From positions 6,936,001 through 7,000,000 of the forward strand of contig CM024189.1 of assembly GCA_013433145.1 (NCBI GenBank): a DNA stretch of 64,000 nucleotides. The letters are read 5' to 3'. The stretch is from Ascaris suum (Eukaryota > Nematoda > Chromadorea > Rhabditida > Ascarididae). Under the pieces are notes generated by a model. The model saw nothing but the letters and a program-made list of their open reading frames with translations. It had not been told where the DNA came from and searched no databases. Shown piece after piece: positions 25,934 to 39,042 of the stretch (its first letter is position 1; the number at the start of each line of letters is the position of its first letter). The position numbers and the translations under genes are program-made.

Positions 25934-28900
25934 AAGTACTCACTAACATTAATTGATAAAGAAACACACACAATGAGTGCACCAACCAAAAGAGATTCTA
26001 AAAGTTGATGTGTTACAAGTGTAGTGAAAGTGGCCCTTCTTTTTGCCTATAAATTGTGCAATACTTCTTAAGTAATAAAATAAATGCAGCTGATCGTAGA
26101 GAAAAAGACAGTAATTGCATATAAAACTGCAAACAGTCAGCTGAAACTATTCCCTTTGCCGATAGTTTGCTAAATTTGAAATGAAACGAAATCAAACTAA
26201 ATTAAAAGAATTTTTGGTGTTACTCCAGTTTCTTTGCATATTGTTCTTAATGGAGTAGGGAAGAATTGTAAAAATATGCCTTACACTCTTTGCCACGTGA
26301 TGGGAGGTTTTTTATTAGGGGATGAGAGGAGTAAGGACTGAGTAGATAACTTTAGTTAGAGAAATGCGGGAATAATTTGCCACTTCAGGCAGTTGCAACG
26401 TCGTAAGACTTACCACTGAAGCAACAAGTTTTATAGTGCATTGCCAAGCATAAAAATGACTGAACAATACAAGAGCACAAATCCCTTATCCAATCGTGTT
26501 GATTCGAATGGTTCTTGCATAAAATCGTCAATGATGAACTATGCTCTACAGCGCAATATGTTAGCTGCAAGCTTGGACCGAGTGCAAAAATTTAGTTTAT
26601 CAATAAATTTCTTTTAGAAGAAAAAAAAATGATGCATTATTTTATATAAACATCGGATGTGATTTGGGAAAAATCAGAATTGATTTATTGCTTCAGTGTT
26701 TCGTATTCCACCAAAAAACTTCTCACTTATTGTCGATAAAATTTGTCGCATATAGATATGGGGCGATTTTTTGATCGCAACAGTAAATAGAACAAATGAG
26801 CCAAGTGAGTTGCTTAGAACGAGTCGCATCAAGAAATTCTCTTCAGATAGGAATTCTCGAGTCCATATGCATAACCGATTCTAATGTTTATTGATGAATA
26901 GCTATATATCGGAAAACGTAGGCCACGAGCTCAATCTTCACATAAGCCTCTCGCCTTCATAATGCGCCATTTCTGAGAGCTTTTATGACTTATATGATTT
27001 TTCTGCAATGCAGAGCTTCGTTATCAATTATTTTCCAAGAGTATCAATATGAGCCTCAGAAGGTTGATGTTGAAAATCCGGAATAAAGCGGCTTTAATGT
27101 GAGATGACAAAATTTATAAACTCCTTTTTTAATATGATCACCGCCATTGATAATAGGAAATTTTTCTAAACTGCAATAAATTAAGTGAAAATCAGAGCAA
27201 GGAGGTTTTAATTTTTATGTTCTACAAAATTGTAAGCACTTATATAGCATTTTTCGATCAAGGGAGGACAGAATTTTTGCCTCAATGGCCCAAGGAAAAG
27301 CGCTGATGAGAAACGAATCAAAAACCTCGACGTAAATCAAAAATGTTTAATTAATAGAGGAAACCATTGGTAAGGAGATTTTCTGCACTTTATGCCACAT
27401 TTTTTTTTTTGCTTAAAATGTATATATCCTGGAGAATTCGATTAGAAAAACGATTTAATCATTTGTAACCAAGATAATGTTACTTTCCAATCCTTATCTC
27501 AACAGGAGCCGATGAACCAAAATTCTGTTGATTTTTTCAAAGCTATAAAATATTAGCACCGCCTAAGTCAATTTGTCAATTTCAGCGCTTATAATTTTAT
27601 AAACGTTTAGATAGATGAACAATACACTAAATACAAATGTATCTAATTTCTACTTTTATGCAATAAAACGTTACATGAAAGTTCACAGAAATTATTAATT
27701 ATAAACGGTTTCTTTCATCCGCAAAATTAAAAATCTAAAGCATAATAAACACGAAAATATGCCCACTGAAAAGAAAAAGGAAAACGAATTATTCGTTTAA
27801 AAGTTCTTCAAGTGGAAATAAATAAAACGATTCGAATATAACACTCGTTGTAATGTTAATTGTCTCGTCTCACATATGTTTTGCGTTTCGTTTTCAACTC
27901 TTTCATAACGAAAAAAAATCATTTATCAAAAAGCGGCAATGATCTATGTAACTGCTCATTAGTTTCTCATATGCGTCTGCAATAAAGTATGAAGTATTTA
28001 CCGAGAATGAAGGAATTTTTCAAGCTTTAGCTAAATGAAATATTATAGTATTGGTTATGCTCTCATAAGAACTACAGTCAATTATTCAATGAGTCTTTCA
28101 AGTTGTCAATGAGTTATACACAAATTTTGAGTGCAACAATCAACGTCAAATGATCGCACAGATGTTTAACTTTATTAGTTCATCTCGGTGACGTTTCTCT
28201 AATTATTACGTTATTCCATTAGCGATTCATCAACACTTCACGACCTTTGATGATTATAACAACTACATGTTATTGCTATGTTGCAATGAAGTCTGATGAT
28301 AAAAGCTTTGCCGACATAAAGACGTATTATATCTAAACCATATGTATTGTATCTAAATGCAATCTAAATCGTAGAGAGGTTTTAAAAAAACCTCAAATTC
28401 GAACTAAAAAACAAAATTTCGAGAAATAAATTCGCGAAAACTGAAACTACCAATTAGTTAGACAGAGAAAAGTTTGCCACGACACTTTAAAATCGGTTGT
28501 TTGTTACAACATTTCGAGCTATATCATCAATCATATGGCAAAATCGAGACTTGAAAATAGCCATTTGTCTACTTTAGCAACAAAATTATACGAAATTATC
28601 CGGCATAGAGGCTTCGGAAAAATTTTTTCACTTTTAAGACCCCCAGAAAATAATGACTTCAAGATTGCAAAATTAGCAAATTTCTTCCCTGGATATTAGT
28701 GGAATGTTTCAGAGAAATCTTCTCATCATCCTACTTTCGCCCACTTAAAAGAAGAGCTATGCATGAATTGGCGGATTCATGCAATTTTCGAATATATTCT
28801 TACCGAAAAAGGTATTCTACATCAATCTGCTAAAATTTATTGCTAGTCACCATTAAAACTATACGATGGATGAAAGTTATTCCATGATAGATCACGAGTA

Positions 28901-31900
28901 GTCCTTTCTGTGTGATAAACAGTTATGTGATATTCTGTTACTCCTCCACCTAGGTTTCCTTCACAAGGGACTTTTAGATGCCATATCTTGGGAACAAAAA
29001 AATTTGAGAATAAAATTAAGCGCGATATGAGTGCATCGGTGCAACTTTAAGGGAAAGTTTGCAATCATGCTCGAAAACAAGAGGCGTAAATTTCGGGCCT
29101 CATGCTCAATGCATAAATTTCCCAGAAAATTTTAAAACGTTATTGAGAACATGCAGGAAATCATCTCCCCAATAATTTTAGCTAGAATATATATAGTGTT
29201 CTATTCTTTCGATAAATATGATTATCTTCATAGGCATGTGCAAATACAGAGTGTGAAGATGAAAGCGGATGAAGAAATCTCTTTTTTCGTTTCAAACGGA
29301 GGATTGCTATCTCTTCTTTCCATATGACTATGCGTATAATTGTGTAGCCATTATTTGTTAATATTTTACGTCCTTTTTTATAGTGTAGTTTTAGCGTTTA
29401 ATCATGCGCTCGCGATTGAACAATTTCGAGAGCAAAAATTTCCATGAAAACATCAGCGATATATAAACTGATGAAAAAAATGCCGAGCACGAGTCGTTTG
29501 TTCTTTTTTTAATGGAATTGTACTATGGCTTCATAAAAGTTGACCTTCTCTGAAAAATTAAATACTTTCAATTTTTCCATTAGATTTACGATTATAAACC
29601 TGATAATAAGTATACGAAAAGTCTCATTAATAAGACGCAAAAGAAGATAAAATAGGCAAATTAGAAAGAGCTGCGCATTTCTGTCGGCTTTCTTTTTCAT
29701 GTATAAACTTTTTGCAGGAAATTTTTTGTTTCATTAAGTCCACGAAAATAACAAAATAAAAATCCACAAATTTTCACATGTAGTCGATTATCGGCATCTA
29801 GAATCAGCAAATGCTAAATATATCGAGCAAATGGAAACTAGGTGTTTACGTTTATATTTCTATAAGGCAAAGGTGAAGAAAATTTTTGGAGATGATTTCT
29901 TATGCTTGAAAACAGATTTTTCAAAGGTCTAAGTGAACAAACGGCTGCGTGGATGGATTTGAATCCGCTTAGTCTTTGTCGATTATCTCAAAAGCTTTGG
30001 CTAAGCGTCTTTCGATACAGAAAAGACATTCTCGTCAGAGTGGAAATTTTTTAGACGTTTTCGCGATATTGCTGGAAATAGGGAGTGAACGCGCAGCGCT
30101 CATTTGTTGAAGTTGTTTTGCCATAAAAGGTGCATACGGAATTTTCTCAATGGAGTTGTTTCACCTTCTCCGCCACCTCCCTTCATCCACAGTAGAGTTT
30201 TCGGAGGGATTTTTTTTCCGTCAGGGCTTTCTTATCTCCAGATAGAACCACTAAAAATGGTCAGTACTCTCCGGTTGAAAACTCATACTCAGAGAGGATA
30301 AAGGAGTTTGCCAAAGGACACCAGCACTTTAGATGAGAAGATGTTTTATGAGAGTTGGTGGGCCTGAGCAATCCTTCATTTTTATCCAAGGTTCCATGGA
30401 GAAAATTTCAACATTGACTTTGGGTGCCTTTTATACAAGAGGATTTCAGTGGACTCCGCTGTGATTCTCTTAAATCACAAGTTGTGAAAACTATTCAGGT
30501 TTTTCACTCTCGACAATATTCTGCCGATTGTGCTAAAAATTAGGAATTTTTCTCTGCAAATTTCTATAGCTTCTAATATTTTTGCTTCTCATGAGAAATT
30601 ATTGCTTGATTAGTGATGTCTTAAAAAACGAAAAAATCCTAGAAGAATTTACTTTAATGATGCCTTGCAACGTTCCTGACAATTTCTTAATCTGTTGCTG
30701 GCGAAATATTCATCTTTCACAACTGACTTTATTTCAGAGTAAGTGATCGCAACGTTTCCCTTTGGAAACATCCAGATAGTGGTGACAAAGATAGCGCGTC
30801 AAAGATATGCGACCAAAACCGATCAGCACTGCTCAATGATGGACAGACGACAACTTGTATCAGCAAATAGGTTTTCAGCGCTTTCCGAGAATATTTTGCG
30901 GTGAGACACAACAGCAAAAGCAGCAGCATCCCTCCTAGCCGAAAGTAGTGTTGAGGAATGCGACGCTGTTGAGCGAAGGCCCCGTTGTACGAATCAAAAC
31001 GATGCCGCTGCAGCCCTCGAGCAAGAGGCCACATTGGGGCACATATTGCGCATCGACCGGCACTCCTCTTATTCACTCATTGTTATCACTTTATGAACTT
31101 GTCTTATTTTATTCACACAGCCGTTGTTTGTGTGTTGATTTTTGTTTCGATTTGTAAATCACTTTCGATTCGCCGCTCTGTGTAACGCAGTAATATTTGA
31201 GTTTTACGATACGGAGGAAATATCATTGAAAAGTCGTACTTTTCATTGTCTCATAGTCGTTTTCGATGTTCCCAAGTTCGTAGCACTAACAAAGAGAATT
31301 CTCAAAGATCACAGCTTTGAGAGAGCTCAAAGTTGCGCGATGGCGTCCACATGGCGAGATCGCATTTCCACGAAGCGTTTTGTGCTTCCATTTGTTTGGT
31401 TTGTCTTGCTACGCAATGCTGTTTGTGTCCTTTGCGTGTGTATGTGTGTGTAAGTATGTGACCATGCATGCATGTATGTATGAATATATGTTAAAGAGAT
31501 CTATGTACATAAACTTATGCCTAAATTCCGATTGCCTCGAGTGGAAGTTGTAGGTTTTGCATCTTTCAAGAGAACTGAAGTAATTTGTAAACTAGCAAAT
31601 CTGACGCATTCTCGGCTATACCCTTAATTTTGCTCAACTTTATTCCATTTCGTGACCCAAATTGGACAGCTGCACACTGTGGGTTGGTGCCATGGCGGAA
31701 GTGTCATTTGGCGGAAATGGCCATCACGTAACATGTCGTCTTAGCGGAAGTAAACTTGAAAGATGCAAAAAAAAAGAAATCCCATTAAAAGAGCGTGGTG
31801 ATAGCTTAATGAACGTTGAATGCGGATTGCATTGATTTCTACAGGTTCATTTAAGAGATTGAGTTTTTCGATGTGTATAATTTTGAGAGAGAGCAGCTTT

Positions 31901-34337
31901 TAAATTTTTGAAGAGAAGCCGGCAAATTATGGAGTACCAAATTAAGTGAACGTTGTTAAGTAGTGCCACTCAAATTCCGAATAAATTTTGCAAATGAGAT
32001 CAACGCTTCGTATTACCAGCGAAGATTTGCATTCTTCAAAAGAAATAAACACAATATCCTAAGGAGTATCGCAATTCCTTATCACTACAAACATTTGAAA
32101 TAGTTCAAGTAGGGATGGTACTTAATTTTTCACCTATCGAGTTTCGTATTTCCGCTCAACTGTTTGTGCCATGTCCTTCCTTTCTTACGTAGTTCATAAA
32201 TCATGTGCTTTTTTGAGTTGGGGGGGGGGGGGAGGGAGGAGATAAGGTTTTTTAGTTGTTCTATGCAAGTCGGACTTATTTAAATAAAATGGCATTCGAA
32301 CAAAAGCTTCATTTATACTTACGTTATACAAATTTTCATATAAGCAAAGAGTTCAGCAGCGCTGCATGTCACTTTTAAATTATACTTCACTTGCAATTTC
32401 AGGAGGAAATTTTTCTGTTATTTTCACGGAGCTACAAAACTTTCTAATGGCCAAATTACTCTGATCAAAATTAGCATGTACTCTAGCATATACACCACCC
32501 CCCCCCCCCCACCATTCAAAGAAACAGCACATGTCAAAGGAATATGCGGCAATAATGATGATATGGGGGGAAGGCGAATGATGGGAGGCTTAAGACGTCG
32601 CTTGCCTGCCGGTGTGGAGTAGGGATTGGTGTTGAGGTTTGGTGATGCTCATATTGTCGCCTATTGTATAATGCTTAGTGATGCGTGTCATAAGCTATCG
32701 GCGTTGTGATTTGGGGCATATGCTGATGCCATGTGCTTGCTAGCCGAAGCAACGTTAGGTTGCATCATCATAATCGCAATTGCAACTCCTCCCCAACCCC
32801 CCCCCCTTCTCCTTTTCGTTGAAGTAACCATTCACAGATGAGCGCCTCCTTCCGGCTAGCCAAACGCATAGCATACGTTGCTCTTTCTTCATCATTGTGC
32901 CGCGCTTAATTTAGCTAGTTACGAGCGCTTGATTCTCCCTTAAGAGTTGTCCGCCTTAGTGTTTAACACATGTCACTGATGCACATACTATGCACCACAT
33001 CACATTTTCGTCCCTAATTAACCTCTTCGCTTTCAACAAACGAAATACTATTTTAAAAAATCGAATTTTCCATTCATCGCGCTATTTGCATAACTAATGT
33101 GTCACAAATTTGTCAATCATTTTCATATAATTTTAAAAATTTTGAATAATGGCTCGAAAGCTTTTTTTTTTACGTATCAATCTTTCCCGACTTCATTTTA
33201 AAAAACGGGCAAGACCGTATCTTCGAAGCAAAATCGGTCGCTAATTTCCATGCGATTAGATGCGTTAGGCAACGATTTGTTCTAATTGGGACTGCAAAAT
33301 AATTAACACGCGTGTGCTAATATGACTTGTGCTTAAATGTTACACGCTTATAAGTATACACGAGTATATACGTATATACTTGAAATACTCTTATAATAAA
33401 CTCTAAGTGTTTTCTAAAATACTATTCACTTTTTTTTGAGTTTCCAAGCAAGCATTTGAGAAAATAGCCTAATTCTAATAAATTCGCCAAGACGAAACTA
33501 AGAGGATGTATTTTTTAGATGTTTTTATTTATTTGTCGTTTGTTTAGCAATTAGTTCACATCGTTTCGAAAGTGTTTCTGAATTTAAACACCAAAAAAAA
33601 GCTACAACAACGAACGCACAATTAAAATGCCTTTGTTCGTAACGCAAAGCATTACGTTACCGTTTCACTAGAAAGTGTCCCATATGTTTATTTGCCATAC
33701 AAAGAGAAAATGCAGTGTTCAAATCACAACATATATCTTTGTTCATAACATATTTGATTTGTAATATTCACTTACGACGCATATTTGTCGTTCTCATTGA
33801 AACTCATTCTGCTTATAATGTAATAAATGAGGGGAATACTATTGAAATGAATGTTGACCAGTGTTGTTTAGAGGTGAAATTCACCAATTTACGACCATAA
33901 TATCGAAATATTTGAATAAAACCATCGTTGTAGGTTAATACGTAATTTCTCATTTCTGAAATCTTTTATAGTTGTCTTTTTCTATAAACGTCGCAATCAT
34001 CTTCATGTAAATTTTTCTTATGTATATTCATGTAAATTTCTCTTATATAAACTTGTATTTAATTTCTCTCAGAAATTCACATGCATACGCTTTATGTATA
34101 TTCAAAATGGGGCAAATAAGTGTTCCTATCTCTTTCAAAATTTTCTGCATCGTTCAGCACGAAACACACCTTATGTTGTTTGTGATCGAGGCTGTTTGTA
34201 TGCCAGTGATGTTCTTGCAGACATTGTCAGTAAAATTCAGTCAGCTTATTTGTTTCGTCTATTGGCGTTCTTTATCGGTTTCCTTAAGTTTAGAAAGAAT
34301 TAATCAAAGAACTCAGAATTTCAACTTGGAACACATC
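25934..34337. other. Long AT-rich spacer
   Basis: About 8.4 kb without a gene I can support. A GC-richer patch at about 30740-31090 has a minus-strand frame (ATG 31034 to 30729) with a hydrophobic segment, but no splice or 3' evidence. G13 (32220-32232), C13 (32498-32510) and C10 (32797-32806) homopolymers cluster at 32.2-32.8 kb. Confidence 0.5.
32220..32806. repeat. Three G/C homopolymer runs within 600 bp
   Basis: G13 at 32220-32232, C13 at 32498-32510 and C10 at 32797-32806, at nearly regular spacing of about 280-300 bases, in GC-richer intergenic DNA. Confidence 0.9.
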
Positions 34338-34466
34338 TTATTTATTTGTCATACCACTTCCCCATATCCGCATAAAAATCTCTCTGAAAGCATCAAAGTA
34401 TGCGTATCTGTAAACCTTATCAACGCTTGCTTCACTAGCTAATTGTTTCTCTTTAGCAGTCGTACA
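34338..34466 (-). CDS. Candidate terminal exon (minus strand)
   Basis: Acceptor GTCTCTTCAG is followed by an open phase-0 segment of 42 residues to TAA 34338-34340. Composition is protein-like: AKEKQLASEASVDKVYRY, then FDAFREIFMRIWGSGM, ending TNK. An AATAAA overlaps the stop codon. No upstream exon was found, and a plus-strand candidate starts only 158 bases away. Confidence 0.2.
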   Translation of the reverse strand, partial: CTTAKEKQLASEASVDKVYRYAYFDAFREIFMRIWGSGMTNK

Positions 34467-34623
34467 CTGAAGAGACGAATTTTTTATATCAGTTTTTGAC
34501 TTAAAAAAGTGGAAAAATAGCAAGGATCTTTTGCAAGGAGAGAGCATCCAGACAACAACTATATCATCTATCTTATACTAAAATTTTCTATGTACTTCAC
34601 TTTATTCAACCTTTTTTTTTCAG

Positions 34624-35844
34624 ATCTTTTGTCCCATGAGTACTAGCTTCCGTTACGACGTATAACAAGAAATTTTTTGTTGACGATGTTTGCCAAAAAT
34701 TGCTTTTGGTAGTTAGTATATATATGGATAATTATTACTTAGTCGTTTATTCCTATTGGCTTGCTGCAACAAATGCTTTCTTTTCCTTATGGCATGCCTA
34801 TAAAAATAAGGCAACGATGTAGAATCTGGTTGAAGAAGGTAAGGAGGACAACATTCGTGAGTTGTGCGCTGATCGGGGACAGAATGCTGAAGGCTAGCAA
34901 AGACAAGCTGGTTCTCGATCTGCTTATAAGCTCGCGTCGATTAGCACTTGAAACGGGAATTAATCGCCGTCCAACATGGCTAATGCTATTTGTCGGCACA
35001 GCCCACTCGGGCGCGTTACCCATTTGTGGCTTAGGCTAGCTAACGCTTACCCGCGGCCCGCTCCAACAGTTCCGCCGTGCCCAATCAACGACGCCTCAAA
35101 TCCGCCTCCTCCTCCCTAATTTCGCGCAATTTGTATGCTCGTAGTGCAACTCGACACCTAACCGATGACTGATTACTGCCCATTTATTAACTGCTTCTCA
35201 CTTCACTTCATTTCCTCCCCCTCTCCACTCTCCGCCTCCTTGCCCGCCTAATCGGCTTTGTCATTTATTGCTTAATCCGCAACCACTCCGTCTACCTGCC
35301 AACAACTTCTATTGGCTGCCTTCTTTTCAACTGCAACGCCGCTTCAATTCTTGAACTTTTGCGATCATGTGGTTAAGTGACCATGATCGCTTGAGTGAGA
35401 AACAAGTCTATCGGAAGTTCTTGGCTGCGTAAGATGTGTACCGCTTTTATCTTCCCTTTTTAGGAACATATATACACACATAAGCAAGGCTTTTAATAAT
35501 TTCTTTCTGTCGCAAACTTAGCAGCACCTTTGCGCACAGATTCGAGCTTTGCCAGTAGATGGAAGGCAATAAATTGATGAAAATCTGTGTTGTAAGATTG
35601 TCACTCTGTTGATAAGCTTTCACATGTATGCGATCACTTCAACATAAACCGCTCTGCATGTGAGAGTGGGACGCTGGACAGAAAGAGAGGAGTGTTTCTT
35701 CAGCCCCGTCTCCAATTCTGCTTACCAAACACAAATTACTCTTTGCAGTCTGCACATTTTATATTGTCCCCACAAGTTCTAGATCATGCTCTTCGAATGC
35801 CTACAACGTACTGTGAATTGCAACCTGCAATTATTTATCGATAG
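34624..35844 (+). CDS. Candidate three-exon 3' segment of an unrecognised gene
   Basis: Exons 34624-34659 (TTTTTTTTTCAG / GAC|GTATAA), 34743-34838 (ATTACTTAG / AAG|GTAAGG) and 35749-35844 (CTCTTTGCAG to TAG 35842-35844) are all phase 0. They encode IFCPMSTSFRYD, SFIPIGLLQQMLSFPYGMP with IKIRQRCRIWLKK, and SAHFILSPQVLDHALRM ending QPAIIYR. The 83-base first intron and the strong acceptors are in favour. Against: the second exon's frame stays open well past its donor, and no family is recognised. Confidence 0.25.
35040..35345 (+). other. Pyrimidine-rich, GC-richer island
   Basis: About 300 bases of strongly C/T-biased plus strand (for example CCTCCTCCTCCC and CCTCCCCCTCTCC) with roughly half G+C and several TAAT cores. 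It lies in the intron of the 34624-35844 candidate. No coding structure. Confidence 0.5.
35361..35390 (+). other. 9-bp perfect hairpin
   Basis: GCGATCATG (35361-35369) and CATGATCGC (35382-35390) are perfect complements around a 12-base loop that itself can form a GGT/ACC pair with the adjoining bases. Confidence 0.6.
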
Positions 35845-38796
35845 CATAACCTAGTGACAGACTTTATTAGAGTCTTTCATATGTGTACATTTTTCCTTGT
35901 TCAATTTTCGTTTCACTTCTTTCGTAGTGCTTCATTGTCGTTTTGTTTGCGCATTGCAGTCGTCCAGCTATGTATGAACGTTGTGTGAATTACATCTTTA
36001 GCCCATTGCATTTTCTATTGATTTTAGAAACCTTTTTTCGCATGCATTTTTTGGCAGTATTATATAATAAAGAGAATTAGCTGTGTGCGCTAACGAATGA
36101 GTGTGTCTTCTTGTCTCTCCGCTTCATGAGCTCATTGCGCAAACAACGATTATGAGATTTGGTGTGTGGACGACATTTTGGCCTATCGTACGCTCATCAG
36201 TTCAACTTGATCCATTCTAGAATTTTCACATTTGTTGATTTGTCGAATTTCTCGGTCACTATCAGAAAAACTCCCATCAACGATATTTCTGTAAGTTCGT
36301 TTATGTTTAGCATAAATAATGCTTCATTACAACTACTTCAAGTTATCCTCAATTCCCTCACATCAAATATCGTAAATTTCGTTTGCATCTCTTCATTGCA
36401 CTTATTTATAAAATTGTTGTTAACAATATGTTTACAATGAATATAATAATGAATACTACTCAACGTACTATTTCAAAGAATACTCTTCAACGTATTTGTT
36501 TTCAGTATCGAAATTCCACTTTTCAAATGAAATAAAGAGGGTTTCAAGGATGCTATTTGAACAGTTTTCTCCATGTTTTGAGCAGCTAACGAAACAATTA
36601 AAAGTAATATAGATGAAAAAAGTGGAGAAGAGTGCCAATAGAGCTAATAAGATATGTGTCTGTGGATTCCGCCTACCTGATCAACCGATTTAATACGCAA
36701 AATAGCGCTTTCCATTTAAGATTACCAACGTTTAATAAATACGCAAAATAGAAGCGCTTTCACATTTCAAACCGATCGCTTGCACAACAGTTCGACAAGA
36801 TTTGTTCTATGGTAATTGATCGGCATGTAATATGGGAAGCAATTCAGTGCAAAATACATGCAATTTTTGATAACCTCCTTCGAAACTGATAAATCAACAT
36901 GAAATATAAGTGTGCATTATATGCATAAGATTTTCTCACTCTAGCTTTAGCGATACGGGGCAAAACAGAAAGACCTACACGCAAGCATATGCACAAGGAT
37001 AATATTACTACATTATGCTTTGTTGTTGTGCAAATTTGCAAAAGCGCATAAAATGCATTGATATAGCGCATAATTCATATCCAGCGAAAAAAGTCAATTC
37101 GTTTTTTTATGAATTGCTATCGCTGTTCAGCTAATCAACGCATTTTCAATAACCTTACAATTAGCGACGTTTTGGCTACTAAATCTTTGGTCAGATATGA
37201 CTTCTATGCTAATGAGAAGTGTATATGAGCCATTTTATTTGATGTACTTGGAGGAAATATGAAGATATTACCTAAATTTTCCTAACGATTGTTCATAGCC
37301 GAAACGTCGAGCAATGAATTCTATTCTGCAATCGAGAATGTCTACACGATACGTCGCCCATCACTGTCAACACCTGTTACTAAAAAACCATTAAATGTGT
37401 TTGATATTGAAGACACTGTTGAGTAAGAAATAGGAACATTTGATATTTCCAGTATAAAAAAAAGTATTAAATGTAATTTACTAGATATCTTATTGGAAAA
37501 AAAGAAATATGCTATATGCACCGCATTCGTTGATTGCTTTTGTAATCTTAGAGCCGATATAACGTGAACCAATGACGCTAAACAATGGGTCGAATAACTT
37601 TTTATGCCCATAAGGCGAAAAGCCTCTCTCTAAGCATGCCTTAAGGCAATCAGTGAACAAAAGAATAGATCGAGGCCCGACTTAATCCTTCGTTTGCTGG
37701 CTACGTGAAGCTTCTCCTTCAGATTTTCCGGAGTGGTTTGTTTATATCAAGTTAAAAAATTGATGGCTTCATGCAGCAAAATCAGTTAATAATTTTTATT
37801 CATGACGGCAATGGCTGTTCAGCGGGAACCTCCTATGAAGACAATTACTAATTTCATAAAACATCGGAAGCCTAATTTTCATTAAAAAAATCGGAAGTAA
37901 TTTATAAGCATAGTAAATGCAGATAGGTACACAGGTATGAACTGTTGCTAACCGTGTTTAATACTATAATTTCATTAAGTATTAGGCTGAGCAACAATAA
38001 GACTATTAGATGTAGTAATAGTTCAGATTTAACAACGTAATAAGTAACTGCGATCAAGAAAACTTTCCACCCAAAAGTGCATAACGGAAGTAAAAGATAT
38101 CGCAGAGGAGGAGGTGAATCGAAAGTGCCTCACGACAATATTGTAAAAAGCTTTCTCTATAGAGGCTTTTATCTGGTAGCTTGCTTAGTGACGGTGCAAA
38201 TAAATGCGTAGGACAAATAAAAGATGGCTGTTGTGTGATACAAAAATCGTTGAACTTTAGCTAATTTCCCACAACACAAGAAATCGGTGCATTCTCTGCT
38301 AAAAATCTTTATTTCAGAGTGGGTGAAACGGCGTCGAGAGTAGTGATGCGTATGCGCGTCGGTAATTGCATAGGTGAATAGCGATGAGGATAAAAGCACG
38401 GTGATTGGTTGGCCCCAAAGGCGATCTAGGCTCTCGGTTGAATAGATAGAGCAGCTGTTGCGCTTGGAATTGAGATAGATGATAAGCACTTGTTCTTTAG
38501 GTTCTGCGTCGCCTTACGTTTAACGAAGTTCTTATTTGCGTTTATTGTCTCACTATGAGCGTTCCTCCAAATCACCTTTATAAAACGCTTTTCATTTTTA
38601 TGTCTGTGTTTAGTTGGCCGACCCCTAGGTGAATGAGCTTTTTAAGCTGGCTTTGCTTTGATAATAAACGCAATGTTGGCGTGATTCGCCTTTTCAAACA
38701 TTCAGGTTTTCAGCGCTGTTTTGCACCGATTATTCGAATATTTCAGTACTTTTCGCACCTATATATAGAGGACTTTTAAATCCTTGCATTATTTTA
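35845..38796. other. AT-rich spacer
   Basis: No gene supported. A 12-bp perfect palindrome TGCCTTAAGGCA lies at 37637-37648. Frames on the minus strand at 36844-37071 and 38169-38489 lack supporting signals. Confidence 0.5.
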
Positions 38797-39042
38797 TTAT
38801 ATTCCTCCTTTAATTGGTGATATTTTTACGCTTAGTAATGCAAGTTTCTTTGAATGTCTAGTATCTTTATACGTCATTTCCAGCGATACGGCTCTTGCAC
38901 CATCTATTATTTCATTCCATAGGATGGCTGTTAAGTGGATCCACATTCCCATAATACGCTCGAATACTAAAAAGTCTACGAAACCGCGCAAAGCTCTAAT
39001 GCTGTTATATAAGGAACGAAAGTTTGTTGTTGCATGGTCCAT
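38797..39042 (-). CDS. Small hypothetical protein, 81 residues (candidate)
   Basis: ATG at 39042 opens an unspliced frame to TAA at 38797-38799. Composition is balanced and protein-like: MDHATTNFRSLYNSIRALRG, then DFLVFERIMGMWIHLTAILW, NEIIDGARAVSLEMTYKD, and a basic end (HSKKLALLSVKISPIKGG). There is an amphipathic to hydrophobic middle and no signal peptide. No homology is recognised and no flanking splice sites are convincing, so it may be a chance frame or one exon. Confidence 0.25.
   Translation of the reverse strand: MDHATTNFRSLYNSIRALRGFVDFLVFERIMGMWIHLTAILWNEIIDGARAVSLEMTYKDTRHSKKLALLSVKISPIKGGI

Noticed and set aside
30729..31076. Minus-strand frame with a leucine-rich hydrophobic segment
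   Set aside because: A single frame in a GC-richer patch, with an internal ATG, no splice or 3' signals and no recognised family.
34840..35039. Long open continuation of the 34743 exon, and the opposing minus-strand frame
   Set aside because: Both strands are open because the segment is GC-rich. The GTAAGG donor at 34839 and the in-phase exon at 35749 explain the plus strand better.
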